A stretch of DNA of 64,000 nt from Faucicola sp902506225. Lineage in GTDB: Bacteria > Pseudomonadota > Gammaproteobacteria > Pseudomonadales > Moraxellaceae. The stretch lies in contig LR733345.1 of assembly GCA_902506225.1 (NCBI GenBank), forward strand, positions 1,426,001-1,490,000, read 5' to 3'. The notes under the pieces were generated by a model that was given only the letters and a program-made list of their open reading frames with translations, did no database searches and was not told the origin of the DNA. Shown here one piece after another: positions 1-8,311 of the stretch. Positions within the stretch are counted from its first letter, which is position 1. Every line of letters starts with the position of its first letter. Made by a program: the position numbers and the translations under genes.

Positions 1-352
1 GGTCATTGATTAAGCCTTTCCAGCCCACCGTAGTACGAGGTTTTTCAAAGTACACACGCATCACCACATAAATACTGTCTTCAATTTCTTTGGATAAAGC
101 CAACAGTTTATCGGCGTATTCATGGGCAGCGTTGACGTCATGAATCGAGCAGGGACCAATCACCATCAATAAACGTTTGTCTTTACCGTCTAAAATATTA
201 CGCACGGTTTCACGACCTTTGGTCACCGTCTCGATAGCTTTGGGGCTTAATGGTAGTTCGTTTTTCAATTCCGCAGGCGTCACTAGCGGTAAAATTGCTT
301 CAATATTCACGTTATCTACATCAGCGATATCAGTTTTGGCAAAAGTTGTCAT
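1..352 (-). CDS. aroG: 3-deoxy-7-phosphoheptulonate (DAHP) synthase, class I, N-terminal part
   Basis: Only the first 117 codons lie in the window; the gene runs off the left edge. The product would condense phosphoenolpyruvate with erythrose 4-phosphate in the first step of the shikimate pathway. The translation contains RLLMVIGPCSIHDVNAAHEY, the characteristic segment of the AroF/AroG/AroH type, followed by VMRVYFEKPRTTVGWKGLIND-like sequence in which the RTTxGWKG active-site segment is clear. The start is the ATG read from the complement at 350-352. It diverges from lpxB across about 300 bases. Which aromatic amino acid inhibits the enzyme cannot be told, so the aroG symbol is a family label; aroF or aroH are alternatives. 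Confidence 0.88.
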   Translation of the reverse strand, partial: MTTFAKTDIADVDNVNIEAILPLVTPAELKNELPLSPKAIETVTKGRETVRNILDGKDKRLLMVIGPCSIHDVNAAHEYADKLLALSKEIEDSIYVVMRVYFEKPRTTVGWKGLIND

Positions 353-657
353 AATTCTCACAGGCTGTTGGCAAAAATTTAAAAAATCACTATAAACCAA
401 AAAATTTATAATGTCATTACTTGAGTCAGTAGGAAAGCCTACTTTTAGTTTGGCAGTTGATAAAATTTTTTGTCAATGTTTAAAGTCTGTTTGGATATCT
501 GAATATCCTATAGCACCAGTATAACAATTATTGTATCAGTATACTAGTACAAAATAACAAATAACTGTCATTTAAATTTTTTGATGGTTTTACTTTTCAT
601 CTGTTTACCCCTAAAATATTTTTTTAAAATGATAACCAAACAAGGCTGTTTAATCTC
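353..657. other. Divergent intergenic region between DAHP synthase and lpxB
   Basis: AT-rich gap of about 300 bases that must carry promoters for both divergent genes. It holds an interrupted palindrome GGATAT-N4-ATATCC at 493-508, and an AT-rich, nearly symmetric stretch around 521-547. No convincing -35/-10 pair or small gene was found. Confidence 0.5.
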
Positions 658-2046
658 ATGTACGCTAACGCCCCTGCAAAAATCACTTCAGACCTTGCTG
701 CAAACGCCACACTCGCAACCGATATTGCTAACCCAAGCACAGCCAGCTTTTATAACGTCAGCGAAGCGAGCTTTTCTAACCTAAGTGAACAGAACTTGCC
801 GCAAAACGTGGCTAAAACTAAGTTTCAGCCGATTGTCATTGGTATCGTAGCAGGCGAAGTCTCAGGCGATGCGCTGGGTGCAGACTTTATGCGCCAGATG
901 AATAATTTGCGTGATGACATTGTATGGGTGGGCGTGGGTGGCGCACAAATGCAGGCGCAAGGGCTTAACTCAGTGATTGACATGTCTCGTTTGTCGGTGA
1001 TGGGCTTGGTGGAAGTGGTCAAGCATTTGCCAGATTTGTTTAAAGCACGCGATGAGATTTTGGCGGCGTTTAAACAAAACGCCATCGATATTTTTGTCGG
1101 CATTGATGCGCCTGATTTTAATTTGCGATTGGGTGAACGGTTAAAATCAGCGGGTATTTATTGTGTGCAATATGTCAGCCCATCGATATGGGCATGGCGG
1201 GAAGGGCGAATTGAGAAAATCAAACGCGCGACCAATTTGGTGCTGTGTTTGTTTCCGTTTGAGTTGTCTGTGTACCAAAAACATGATCATCCCGCCGTGT
1301 GTGTCGGGCATTCACTCCTCAAAACCATTGATGACAATTTGCTTACAACGCCTATGGATGAGCTGCGCCGTGAGTTGATTTGGGATAATCCCACCTACCA
1401 TCAGTTTTTTGTCAAAATGGGCGAGATGGAAATGAGTCATCTCATTGCAGTGATGCCAGGCTCAAGACGCAGTGAAATCGATGCGATTTTTCCAAAAATG
1501 CTCAAAGCGATTCATCAACTGTTGATTATGGATGATAAGCTATGCTTTATCGTGCCAACGGTCAACCAACATCTACTGACTATCGTAGAGCAATATGTAG
1601 AAGCCCAATCAGCGCAGGTGTGCCATCATGTAACTGTCAGCTGTGATGAAACACAAGCGGATTTTAGCCAACAGGTGATGGCGGCGTCAGATTTGGTTCT
1701 GCTCGCATCGGGCACCGCCACGCTTGAAGCTATGCTACTGGGTAAACCGATGGTTGTGGTGTATTCACTCAATAAAATGACCTTTTGGCTAGCAAAACGC
1801 CTAGTCAAAGTGCCGTATGTGGCATTGCCTAATATTTTGGCAGGTCGAGAAATCGTACCAGAATTGCTACAAGAAGACGCCAACCCAGACAATATTTGCC
1901 GTGTGGTACAGCAATCATTAAAAGTTAAAAATTATAACGAGCAGCTGCGAGATTTGCGGCAAACGTCAGAATGGCTGCGTGAGCAAAGCAACATCAATCC
2001 CGCCAATGCGGTGATTGACAATTGGCTGACGTGGAAAAAACAGTAA
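658..2046 (+). CDS. lpxB: Lipid-A-disaccharide synthase
   Basis: Glycosyltransferase (GT19) that joins UDP-2,3-diacylglucosamine to lipid X to form lipid A disaccharide 1-phosphate at the inner membrane. The recognisable N-terminal motif IVIGIVAGEVSGDALGADFM starts near residue 60. Further family segments are WVGVGGAQMQAQGL, YVSPSIWAWREGRI and VMPGSRRSEI. The 462-residue product has about 55 extra residues before the first conserved motif. These are rich in Ala, Asn and Ser, and the first ATG has no clear ribosome site, so translation may begin further in, for instance at a GTG near residue 50. It stands alone here, away from the usual lpxD-fabZ-lpxA cluster. Confidence 0.95.
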   Translation: MYANAPAKITSDLAANATLATDIANPSTASFYNVSEASFSNLSEQNLPQNVAKTKFQPIVIGIVAGEVSGDALGADFMRQMNNLRDDIVWVGVGGAQMQAQGLNSVIDMSRLSVMGLVEVVKHLPDLFKARDEILAAFKQNAIDIFVGIDAPDFNLRLGERLKSAGIYCVQYVSPSIWAWREGRIEKIKRATNLVLCLFPFELSVYQKHDHPAVCVGHSLLKTIDDNLLTTPMDELRRELIWDNPTYHQFFVKMGEMEMSHLIAVMPGSRRSEIDAIFPKMLKAIHQLLIMDDKLCFIVPTVNQHLLTIVEQYVEAQSAQVCHHVTVSCDETQADFSQQVMAASDLVLLASGTATLEAMLLGKPMVVVYSLNKMTFWLAKRLVKVPYVALPNILAGREIVPELLQEDANPDNICRVVQQSLKVKNYNEQLRDLRQTSEWLREQSNINPANAVIDNWLTWKKQ

Positions 2047-2116
2047 AAATCTCAGGCAAAATCCAGGCAAAATTTGACGCTTTATCAAGTTGGGCGTGGT
2101 AATATTGATGGCAAAT

Positions 2117-3547
2117 TTACGTCCAATCTTCTAAGGTGAATGTTGCCATCAAATCATGGGCTTTGGTTCTGGCATCAAGCACCGTCATAAAGGTATAAGC
2201 GCCAATGAATTTACGGCTAATAAACATCAGCTCTTTAGGCGGCACGCTAAAGGATTTTGAGGTCGCTGATTGGCTGGCAAGCTTAATGACACGGTTATGT
2301 AAATCACTTTCCGCCCAAATATAATTGCCATGTACATCCAGTACATTCGGTGGAATTGTCGGATTACGACTTGGCAAACTAAAGGGTTCACTGGCAAGCA
2401 AACATAGCTCTACCATATCATTTTTCACCGAATCGCTAAGATTAGCAAAGAATTCAAAATACTCGCCTGCTTGATCAATCGCTTGGCGCATTTTGCTACG
2501 GTCGTGAAAAACCCCTGACAACAACAAATTACGGGCGATGAATAGCAGATTGTCATCAAACTGACGAATCGCGCCAAAGTCCAATAACACCAATTGGTCA
2601 AGCTGTGTATCAGGCTGCTGTGTATTAGGCTTTTGTGCAAGGCGAATCAGATAGTTGCCAAAATTGGGGTCGGTCTGCATATCCCCCCATTCAAAAATCT
2701 CACGCAGCATAATTTCAATCGAAGCCTGTCCAATCGCATTTCGTCTTTCTTGGGGCAGCGCAAATACTTGCTCATCCAAAATCGACACACCATCTTCATA
2801 GGTCATACATAGTAGCCTATCGGTGCTATAAGCTTTGAGGATGCGCGGCACCACATAACGACTATCGCCAACAAAACGTTGAAAAAATAATTCAGTGGTA
2901 TCTGCTTCTAAGAGGTAGTTGACTTCATGATGCAGCAGGTCACGAATTTCTTCAAACCACGCATCGAGTTGGCGGGTTTGCGGGACCACATTCGTCACTT
3001 TAAGCAGTTGGCGGAACAAATCCAAATCACTGTCCACAGCATCAGCGATATTGGGATATTGCACCTTAAATACCACTTGTTCGCCAGTGGCTTTATGAAC
3101 TGCTCTATGTACTTGCGAAAGTGAGGCGGTGCCAATGGGGGTATGGTCGATGTCAAACTCATGGATGGTATCGCCCAATTCGGTTTGTAGCGCTGATTCG
3201 ATAATTGACCATGAAAAAGCAGTCGTCTGGCTGTTCAAGGTTTGTAAGGCTTCTGTGATTTCGGGGGGCAAAAAATGCTCCCCGTACAGGGCTAACATTT
3301 GACCGATTTTGACCACCGAGCCTTTGAGTTTACCCAGCTCATCCACCAAATATTGGGCTTGCTCACGCATAAAAGCTTGTTTTTGTATGGCTTTTTCTTC
3401 TTTTGACTTAAATAATCCAAAGGCACTATTGGTCGCCCATCGTCTGCCGATATTGAGCGATGCTTTGGCAATCGATAACCGTCGGTCAAGCGCCGAGGTT
3501 TTGAGCTGTTCAAGCGGTTGGTTATCGTAATTTTGCGGATTTGCCAT
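2117..3547 (-). CDS. ABC1/AarF (UbiB-like) atypical kinase family protein
   Basis: A 476-residue member of the ABC1/AarF/ADCK family, which has a protein-kinase-like fold and ATPase activity and is often linked to ubiquinone biosynthesis. Family landmarks are in order: the KxGQ motif (KIGQ, residues 80-83), PIGTASLSQVHRA near 137-149, the ATP-binding lysine in VFKVQYP near 161, TDPNFGNYL, and LLDFGAIRQF, which carries the DFG-type metal site. True UbiB is longer and ends in membrane segments. None are seen here, so this is more likely an AarF-type paralogue than UbiB itself. Its substrate is unknown. It lies downstream of purD in the same direction but behind a terminator-like hairpin. Confidence 0.85.
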   Translation of the reverse strand: MANPQNYDNQPLEQLKTSALDRRLSIAKASLNIGRRWATNSAFGLFKSKEEKAIQKQAFMREQAQYLVDELGKLKGSVVKIGQMLALYGEHFLPPEITEALQTLNSQTTAFSWSIIESALQTELGDTIHEFDIDHTPIGTASLSQVHRAVHKATGEQVVFKVQYPNIADAVDSDLDLFRQLLKVTNVVPQTRQLDAWFEEIRDLLHHEVNYLLEADTTELFFQRFVGDSRYVVPRILKAYSTDRLLCMTYEDGVSILDEQVFALPQERRNAIGQASIEIMLREIFEWGDMQTDPNFGNYLIRLAQKPNTQQPDTQLDQLVLLDFGAIRQFDDNLLFIARNLLLSGVFHDRSKMRQAIDQAGEYFEFFANLSDSVKNDMVELCLLASEPFSLPSRNPTIPPNVLDVHGNYIWAESDLHNRVIKLASQSATSKSFSVPPKELMFISRKFIGAYTFMTVLDARTKAHDLMATFTLEDWT

Positions 3548-3586
3548 ACAGGGTGCCTAATGTTTTTGAAAGAAAAAGCCAAATAA

Positions 3587-3618
3587 AAAGCAAATCATTT
3601 TAACACATGATTTGCTTT
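3587..3618 (-). terminator. Probable rho-independent terminator of purD
   Basis: A perfect 12-bp stem (AAAGCAAATCAT pairing with ATGATTTGCTTT) with an 8-base loop, followed on the minus strand by a T-rich run. It lies between the purD stop and the ABC1-family start. Confidence 0.65.
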
Positions 3619-3720
3619 GATTGTTGTTACCGATTTTTAATAAAGCGGATTAACACTTAGCGTAACCACTTGGCGTAAGACAGTAGCTAGATGTCTAAAT
3701 GCCATGTTATTGGTTGTTGG

Positions 3721-5025
3721 TTATTTGGCGCTAGATTGAATAGCGCGCCAACCGATATCACGGCGATATTGCATACCATCAAAGCTAATAGCGCCACAAA
3801 CTGTTAAGGCTTTGGTTTGGGCATCCAAAATATCGTCACCAAGTGCCGTCACGCAAAGTACGCGTCCGCCATTGGTGATAATTTCACCATTGTCAAAGGC
3901 TTTGGTACCTGCGTGGAAAACTTTGACATCCATATCCGTTTGTTCATACTGTGACTCAAGCGTTGGTAACCCATGGATGACATCGCCGTTGCTCGCGCTT
4001 TCTGGATAGCCTTTGCTAGCCAGTACCACACCCAAGGCAGGACGCTCATCCCACTCGGTTTGTTTGGGAAGATTGCCTGCAAGTCCTGCTTCAATCAAAT
4101 CTACCATTGAGCCCTTTAGGCGCATCATAATGGGCTGTGTTTCTGGGTCACCAAAACGGCAGTTAAATTCAATCACATAGGGGTCATTGTGGTCATCAAT
4201 CATCAAGCCTGCGTACAAAAATCCCGTATAAGGTGTGCCATTGGCGTTCATGGCATCGACCACTGGCTGAATCACACGGGCAATCACCTTGTCATGTACT
4301 TGCTGCGTCACCACGGGGGCAGGTGAGTAAGCGCCCATACCACCTGTATTAAGACCGGTATCACCTTCGCCAATACGCTTGTGATCTTGGCTGGTTGCCA
4401 TCGGTAAGATATTGTTGCCATCTATCATACAGATGAAGCTGGCTTCTTCGCCTTGCAAGAACTGCTCAATCACCACACGGCTGCCCGCATCACCAAATTT
4501 GTTGCCCGATAACATATCATTGATAGCGTCAATGGCTTCTTGTTCGCTCATCGCCACAATCACGCCTTTACCTGCGGCTAAACCATCGGCCTTAATGACA
4601 ATCGGCGCACCTTCGGCTTTCACATAAGCAATCGCTTGCTCGGCATCGCTAAAAGTTTGGTATTTGGCGGTAGGGATATGGTGTTGTATCATAAAATCTT
4701 TGGCAAAGGCTTTTGACCCTTCAAGCTGCGCGCAATACGCCGTGGGCCCCCAAGCTTTGATACCTGCTTTTGTTAAGTCATCGACCATACCTGCCACAAG
4801 TGGCGCTTCAGGACCAACCAGCACAAAGGCAATGTCATTGTTTTGGCAAAATTGAATCACCGCCGCATGGTCTTTGACGTTTAAATCGACATTTTGTAGT
4901 TTATGTTCAAGCGCTGTGCCCGCGTTGCCGTTGGCAACAAAAACTGTGCTCACTTTGCTATCTTTGGCGCATTGCCATGCCAATGCGTGCTCACGTCCAC
5001 CTGTGCCAATTACTAAAATATTCAT
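3721..5025 (-). CDS. purD: Phosphoribosylamine-glycine ligase
   Basis: ATP-grasp enzyme (GARS) of de novo purine synthesis: phosphoribosylamine plus glycine plus ATP gives GAR. The 434 residues match the usual length. The start MNILVIGTGGREHALAWQ is the family signature, and the ATP-grasp core is visible as IVIKADGLAAGKGVIVA and later GFLYAGLMI and VIEFNCRFGDPETQPIM. The ribosome site AAGGAACC sits 5-6 bases before the ATG. It is divergent from rnhB and apart from other pur genes; purF is at 50.7 kb in this window. Confidence 0.97.
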   Translation of the reverse strand: MNILVIGTGGREHALAWQCAKDSKVSTVFVANGNAGTALEHKLQNVDLNVKDHAAVIQFCQNNDIAFVLVGPEAPLVAGMVDDLTKAGIKAWGPTAYCAQLEGSKAFAKDFMIQHHIPTAKYQTFSDAEQAIAYVKAEGAPIVIKADGLAAGKGVIVAMSEQEAIDAINDMLSGNKFGDAGSRVVIEQFLQGEEASFICMIDGNNILPMATSQDHKRIGEGDTGLNTGGMGAYSPAPVVTQQVHDKVIARVIQPVVDAMNANGTPYTGFLYAGLMIDDHNDPYVIEFNCRFGDPETQPIMMRLKGSMVDLIEAGLAGNLPKQTEWDERPALGVVLASKGYPESASNGDVIHGLPTLESQYEQTDMDVKVFHAGTKAFDNGEIITNGGRVLCVTALGDDILDAQTKALTVCGAISFDGMQYRRDIGWRAIQSSAK

Positions 5026-5093
5026 ATTGGTTCCTTAAAAATGTAAAATAGCTGTATCGTAGGCATTGTAACAAATTTTGGGAACTAAATTAA

Positions 5094-5816
5094 ATGACAA
5101 AGCATTTTATTATTGGCGTGGATGAAGTCGGGCGAGGGCCGTTATTGGGCGATGTGGTGGTTTGTGCGCTCATTTTCGATAAGGCGCTTTTATCTATCAA
5201 AGAAGATAGCCTAAGCACTGATTTACACACCGCTGATAGTGTAGGTATTAGCCACAATCATGCCTTAAGCGTGCTAACTGACTCCAAAAAACTGTCAGAA
5301 AAAAAACGAGAAGCGTTATTTTCCTTGATTGAACAAACGGCAAGCGCGCATCAGGTTGTCAAAATTTCTGCCAGCTTAATAGACCAGCTCAACATCTTAC
5401 AAGCGACATTGCTAGGCATGAAACAAGCGGTGGCAGGCGTGATGGCGCAAATGTTAGCGCAATACCCAACGGCGACCTTTAGCGTCATGGTGGATGGCAA
5501 TAAACTGCCCGTGTTGTTTGATTTGCCCAATTATCAGCAAATTACGCATGAGCAAGCGATTGTGAAAGGGGACGGCAAACATGCGTGTATCAGTGGCGCC
5601 AGCGTGATTGCCAAAGTGACGCGTGATCGAGACATGGTGGCGTTGTCAAAGTTATATCCTGATTATGGCATTGAGCAGCATAAAGGCTATCCCACCGCCG
5701 CCCATATCCAAGCGATAGAGCATTACGGTATTTTGCCCATGCACCGCAAAAGTTTTGCCCCCATCAAACAAAGGATTTTAGACAAAAAAGGTGAACATAC
5801 AGTCAATATCCGGTAG
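5094..5816 (+). CDS. rnhB: Ribonuclease HII
   Basis: Removes RNA from RNA-DNA hybrids, including misincorporated ribonucleotides. The N-terminal GVDEVGRGPLLGDVV carries the catalytic Asp-Glu pair, DSKKLSEKKRE is the second motif, and SVIAKVTRDRDM with the Asp-Tyr-Gly motif follows. At 240 residues it is longer than many homologues because about 25 extra residues (rich in Ser, Asp and His, roughly residues 30-58) lie between the first and second motif. That insert is unusual but in frame. The gene diverges from purD with about 70 bases between them. Confidence 0.95.
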   Translation: MTKHFIIGVDEVGRGPLLGDVVVCALIFDKALLSIKEDSLSTDLHTADSVGISHNHALSVLTDSKKLSEKKREALFSLIEQTASAHQVVKISASLIDQLNILQATLLGMKQAVAGVMAQMLAQYPTATFSVMVDGNKLPVLFDLPNYQQITHEQAIVKGDGKHACISGASVIAKVTRDRDMVALSKLYPDYGIEQHKGYPTAAHIQAIEHYGILPMHRKSFAPIKQRILDKKGEHTVNIR

Positions 5817-5857
5817 TAATGAGTGCAGGTCTAAAGTCGCCTTGTGAGCGAGTTTAA

Positions 5858-6044
5858 CTAGTAAGGTGTGCTGAGCATGACGAGTAAAAAGATGGGTTCA
5901 ATCACTTTTTGCCATTTGATTTCTCGATGGCTATAACGATCGCCTTCCGTCTTGGACTTTGACATTTTCAGCAATGCGCGATTTCAAACTGGCGAGCTTT
6001 TTTTGCATATCGGCACGTCGTAACAAAGCTTCTGCAAGTTTCAT
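5858..6044 (-). pseudogene. Remnant of a DIP1984-family (septicolysin-like) gene
   Basis: A good ribosome site (AAAAGGAG) precedes ATG at 6044, which opens a 37-codon frame starting MKLAEALLRRADMQKKL and going on to NVKVQDG. This is the typical start of DIP1984-family proteins, which are about 150 residues long. The frame ends at 5931. Shifted by one base just before that stop, the DNA reads DRYSHREIKW, resembling the family's near-C-terminal DRYS-x-x-EI segment. The middle, about 90-100 residues, is missing. I infer an internal deletion with a frameshift. The family assignment is from memory of the family pattern, not a search. Confidence 0.6.
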
Positions 6045-6066
6045 GGTTATCTCCTTTTTGGTCAAT

Positions 6067-7005
6067 TTAGACGTTAAACTCATATAATTGGGTTAAAAAT
6101 TGGGTAGGATAATCTGTAATCACACAATCGACGCCCATCTCAATCAAGCGTTTTGCCACATCCACCTCATTTACTGTCCAAGCGCTGACTGTTAAGCCAT
6201 AAATTTTGGCAATTTCCAACAGGGTTGGGGTGATAAGCGCATAATAAATGCCCACTTGGCGACAGCCTAACGCACAAGCACGATTAAAGGTTTGCAATAT
6301 TAAATTTTTACCCGCTGCATCAGGCGTCGGTAAAAAAGCAATTTGGCCTGCCAGCGTGGTTTTAGGCTCAAGTGTTTTAGGCTCAAGTGTTTTAGGCTCA
6401 AGTGTTTTAGGCTCAAGTATTTTGGGTTCAAGTAACAAGCCTGTCGGAAAGTGAAACGTTAAAAATTGCTGTTGGTTTTGAATTTGGTACAAAATATCGG
6501 TATCAAAACTGGTCAAAGTGATGGGTAAAGCTTGCCATATTTCTTGAGATAATAGCCTAAGCAGATTTTTAACCAACAAGGCTGGATGAGTTTTGGCATG
6601 GGTTTTGATTTCCAGTTCAATATGGCAAAAGTATTGCAGATAGCGTGGTAAATCGTCTAGCAATAATACATGATGTTTTAAAAACCCTAGCTCAAAACGT
6701 TGGGAAAAACGCCCATAGTCCGATTGCACAATGGCGTCTAATTCCGTCCATGTTTTATCAGCAATCCACGATTGTTGTCCTGCCAGCCGATTTAAAGTTT
6801 CGTCATGTACCACCACAAATTTGCCATCGGCGGTCATTTGGACGTCAAATTCTACCCCATCAAGCTGCTTACCATGTTTTTGCAATTGCTGCACGTAGGC
6901 AAACCCATCTTGACAGTTCTCTAGCCGTTCAGCCCGAGCCGCACGATGACCGAGTAAATAATACCTTTGATTTGGCTGGCGCATACCATGGCTCGCAATA
7001 GACAA
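6067..7005 (-). CDS. Glycerophosphodiester phosphodiesterase (GDPD) family protein
   Basis: Predicted TIM-barrel phosphodiesterase that splits glycerophosphodiesters to glycerol 3-phosphate and an alcohol. The family's catalytic set is visible: LGHRAARAE (H20, R21), GVEFDVQMTADG (E52, D54) and VVVHDETLNRL (H67), then ELEIKTH and a C-terminal SAWTVNE-VDCVITDYPTQ segment. No signal peptide is obvious, so a cytoplasmic, UgpQ-like enzyme is likely. Residues 192-216 are a tandem LEPK(T/I) repeat, encoded by a 15-bp DNA repeat, in a region where homologues have a loop. It follows the decayed DIP1984-family gene and diverges from a lipoprotein gene. Confidence 0.88.
   Translation of the reverse strand: MSIASHGMRQPNQRYYLLGHRAARAERLENCQDGFAYVQQLQKHGKQLDGVEFDVQMTADGKFVVVHDETLNRLAGQQSWIADKTWTELDAIVQSDYGRFSQRFELGFLKHHVLLLDDLPRYLQYFCHIELEIKTHAKTHPALLVKNLLRLLSQEIWQALPITLTSFDTDILYQIQNQQQFLTFHFPTGLLLEPKILEPKTLEPKTLEPKTLEPKTTLAGQIAFLPTPDAAGKNLILQTFNRACALGCRQVGIYYALITPTLLEIAKIYGLTVSAWTVNEVDVAKRLIEMGVDCVITDYPTQFLTQLYEFNV
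6360..6434 (-). repeat. Five 15-bp tandem repeats inside the GDPD gene
   Basis: The plus-strand unit is TTTTAGGCTCAAGTG. Three copies are identical, the fourth differs at its last base and the fifth at a few. On the coding strand each encodes LEPKT (last one LEPKI). Because the unit is a multiple of three, copy-number changes would not break the frame. Confidence 0.95.
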
Positions 7006-7132
7006 TAAAATTTTATGACTACTAAAAATTATTACAACTAAATTTTATTATAAATAATAGTGAACAACTAGCCAATTTGCAAAACTTTGCTTTATAATGG
7101 CATGGTAATAAATTCTGCGTGAAAGGTGCCTT

Positions 7133-8170
7133 ATGTCTATGATTTTCCCACAAAATACGTTGTCAAAAAAAATGCGTATGCCGTTATTATTGGCGTTTTT
7201 TGCCTTAGCCGTCGTGGGATGTAGTCGCAATGAGCAAAAAGACGAGCAAACTGGCAGTGCTGCAAGCAGTGAGCAACAGCCAATTGAAACGTCTGATATT
7301 GCCTGTAACAATGACAAGGCAACCGATGCCATTCACAGTTATCTGGTCAATCGCATCGACCAGCAAGCCAAAAAGCAGTCTGACATCATCCAGCAGCAAG
7401 CAGGGACGGTGGTTGATATGTCTATTTTGCAAAATGGCTTGTCGCAAGTGGCAATCAATCTAGAGAGCGTGAAGGGTAGCAATGGTAAATGCCAAGCGAC
7501 GGTGTCGTTTAATATGCCTCAAGCGCAGCTCGATAACGCGGATAAAATTTATACCCGTCTAAAAATGCCCGTCGCCGCCGAGCAAATCGCGTCGCGTGGT
7601 TATCAACTACAAAATAGCACATTGGTGGCAAACAATGTTGGGTTTGGTCTATCAGCCAGTGGCGCCAATTACCAAGTCAATAGCACCACAGGCGACGATG
7701 TGATTGGGCTAGTCGGTGAGATTATGGCAAATTCGGCATTAGCGCAAACGCTGACCCAGCCCTCTAATACGCCGTTAGCCGGTTCTTCGGCAGGTGCCAT
7801 ACCTGTTCTACCACCCGTGACTAGCAAACCCAGTGTCGCTGCCAACAACAGCCAAAATTCAACCACCAAACCTGTCAAAAAACAAACCACAGAAGAACCA
7901 AAAACAGACAGTGAAAAAAACGACAGCGAAAAAACCAAGACTGACGTGAACAACACATCAGACAAGAAAAACACGCAATCAGATAGCGCAGATAAAATAT
8001 CGGATAAAAAATCTGAGGCTACCACCTCAAATGCTGATAGCAAATCAACCGCTACTAAGTCAGCGGCTAGCACAAGTGTAGACAAATCGACCAAGTCAGT
8101 ATCGCATGAAAAAGTCCCAACCGACACCAATGTAAAATTAACCATCGAAGAAAAAAACGAGCAATACTAA
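7133..8170 (+). CDS. Putative lipoprotein with a Lys/Ser/Thr/Asp-rich tail
   Basis: Unrecognised 345-residue protein. The N terminus has basic residues, then a hydrophobic stretch ending in ALAVVGC, a lipobox with Cys30, so an outer- or inner-membrane lipoprotein is expected. Residues about 50-215 look like a folded domain, including a segment about hydrophobic and polar alternation near QLDNADKIYTRLKMPVAAEQ. After about residue 235 it becomes a charged low-complexity tail of Lys, Asp, Ser and Thr, which could span periplasm or contact peptidoglycan. A ribosome site AAAGG lies 6 bases before ATG, and a TATAAT hexamer sits at 7093-7098. No function is offered. Confidence 0.8.
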   Translation: MSMIFPQNTLSKKMRMPLLLAFFALAVVGCSRNEQKDEQTGSAASSEQQPIETSDIACNNDKATDAIHSYLVNRIDQQAKKQSDIIQQQAGTVVDMSILQNGLSQVAINLESVKGSNGKCQATVSFNMPQAQLDNADKIYTRLKMPVAAEQIASRGYQLQNSTLVANNVGFGLSASGANYQVNSTTGDDVIGLVGEIMANSALAQTLTQPSNTPLAGSSAGAIPVLPPVTSKPSVAANNSQNSTTKPVKKQTTEEPKTDSEKNDSEKTKTDVNNTSDKKNTQSDSADKISDKKSEATTSNADSKSTATKSAASTSVDKSTKSVSHEKVPTDTNVKLTIEEKNEQY

Positions 8171-8214
8171 CGTAAACCACTGTTAGATGATGTGTTTAAC
8201 GTATGTCACCCAGT

Positions 8215-8275
8215 CATCAATTTGTTTTAGCATGTTTTGATGTAGTAATGTGACTAAACATAAAACAAATTGATG
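8215..8275. repeat. Perfect 15-bp inverted repeat upstream of prpF
   Basis: CATCAATTTGTTTTA at 8215-8229 is repeated exactly as its reverse complement at 8261-8275, with 31 bases between. It ends about 36 bases before the prpF start. It has no T-run typical of a terminator on the plus strand, so it may be a regulator-binding site or a structured leader. Confidence 0.8.
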
Positions 8276-8311
8276 CGTCAATTCTCTACCTGCCACCATA
8301 AGGATATGAAC

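Noticed and set aside
7669..8145. A 158-codon minus-strand frame opposite the lipoprotein tail
   Set aside because: Low-complexity complement of the Lys/Ser/Thr-rich tail; no ribosome site or recognisable domain.
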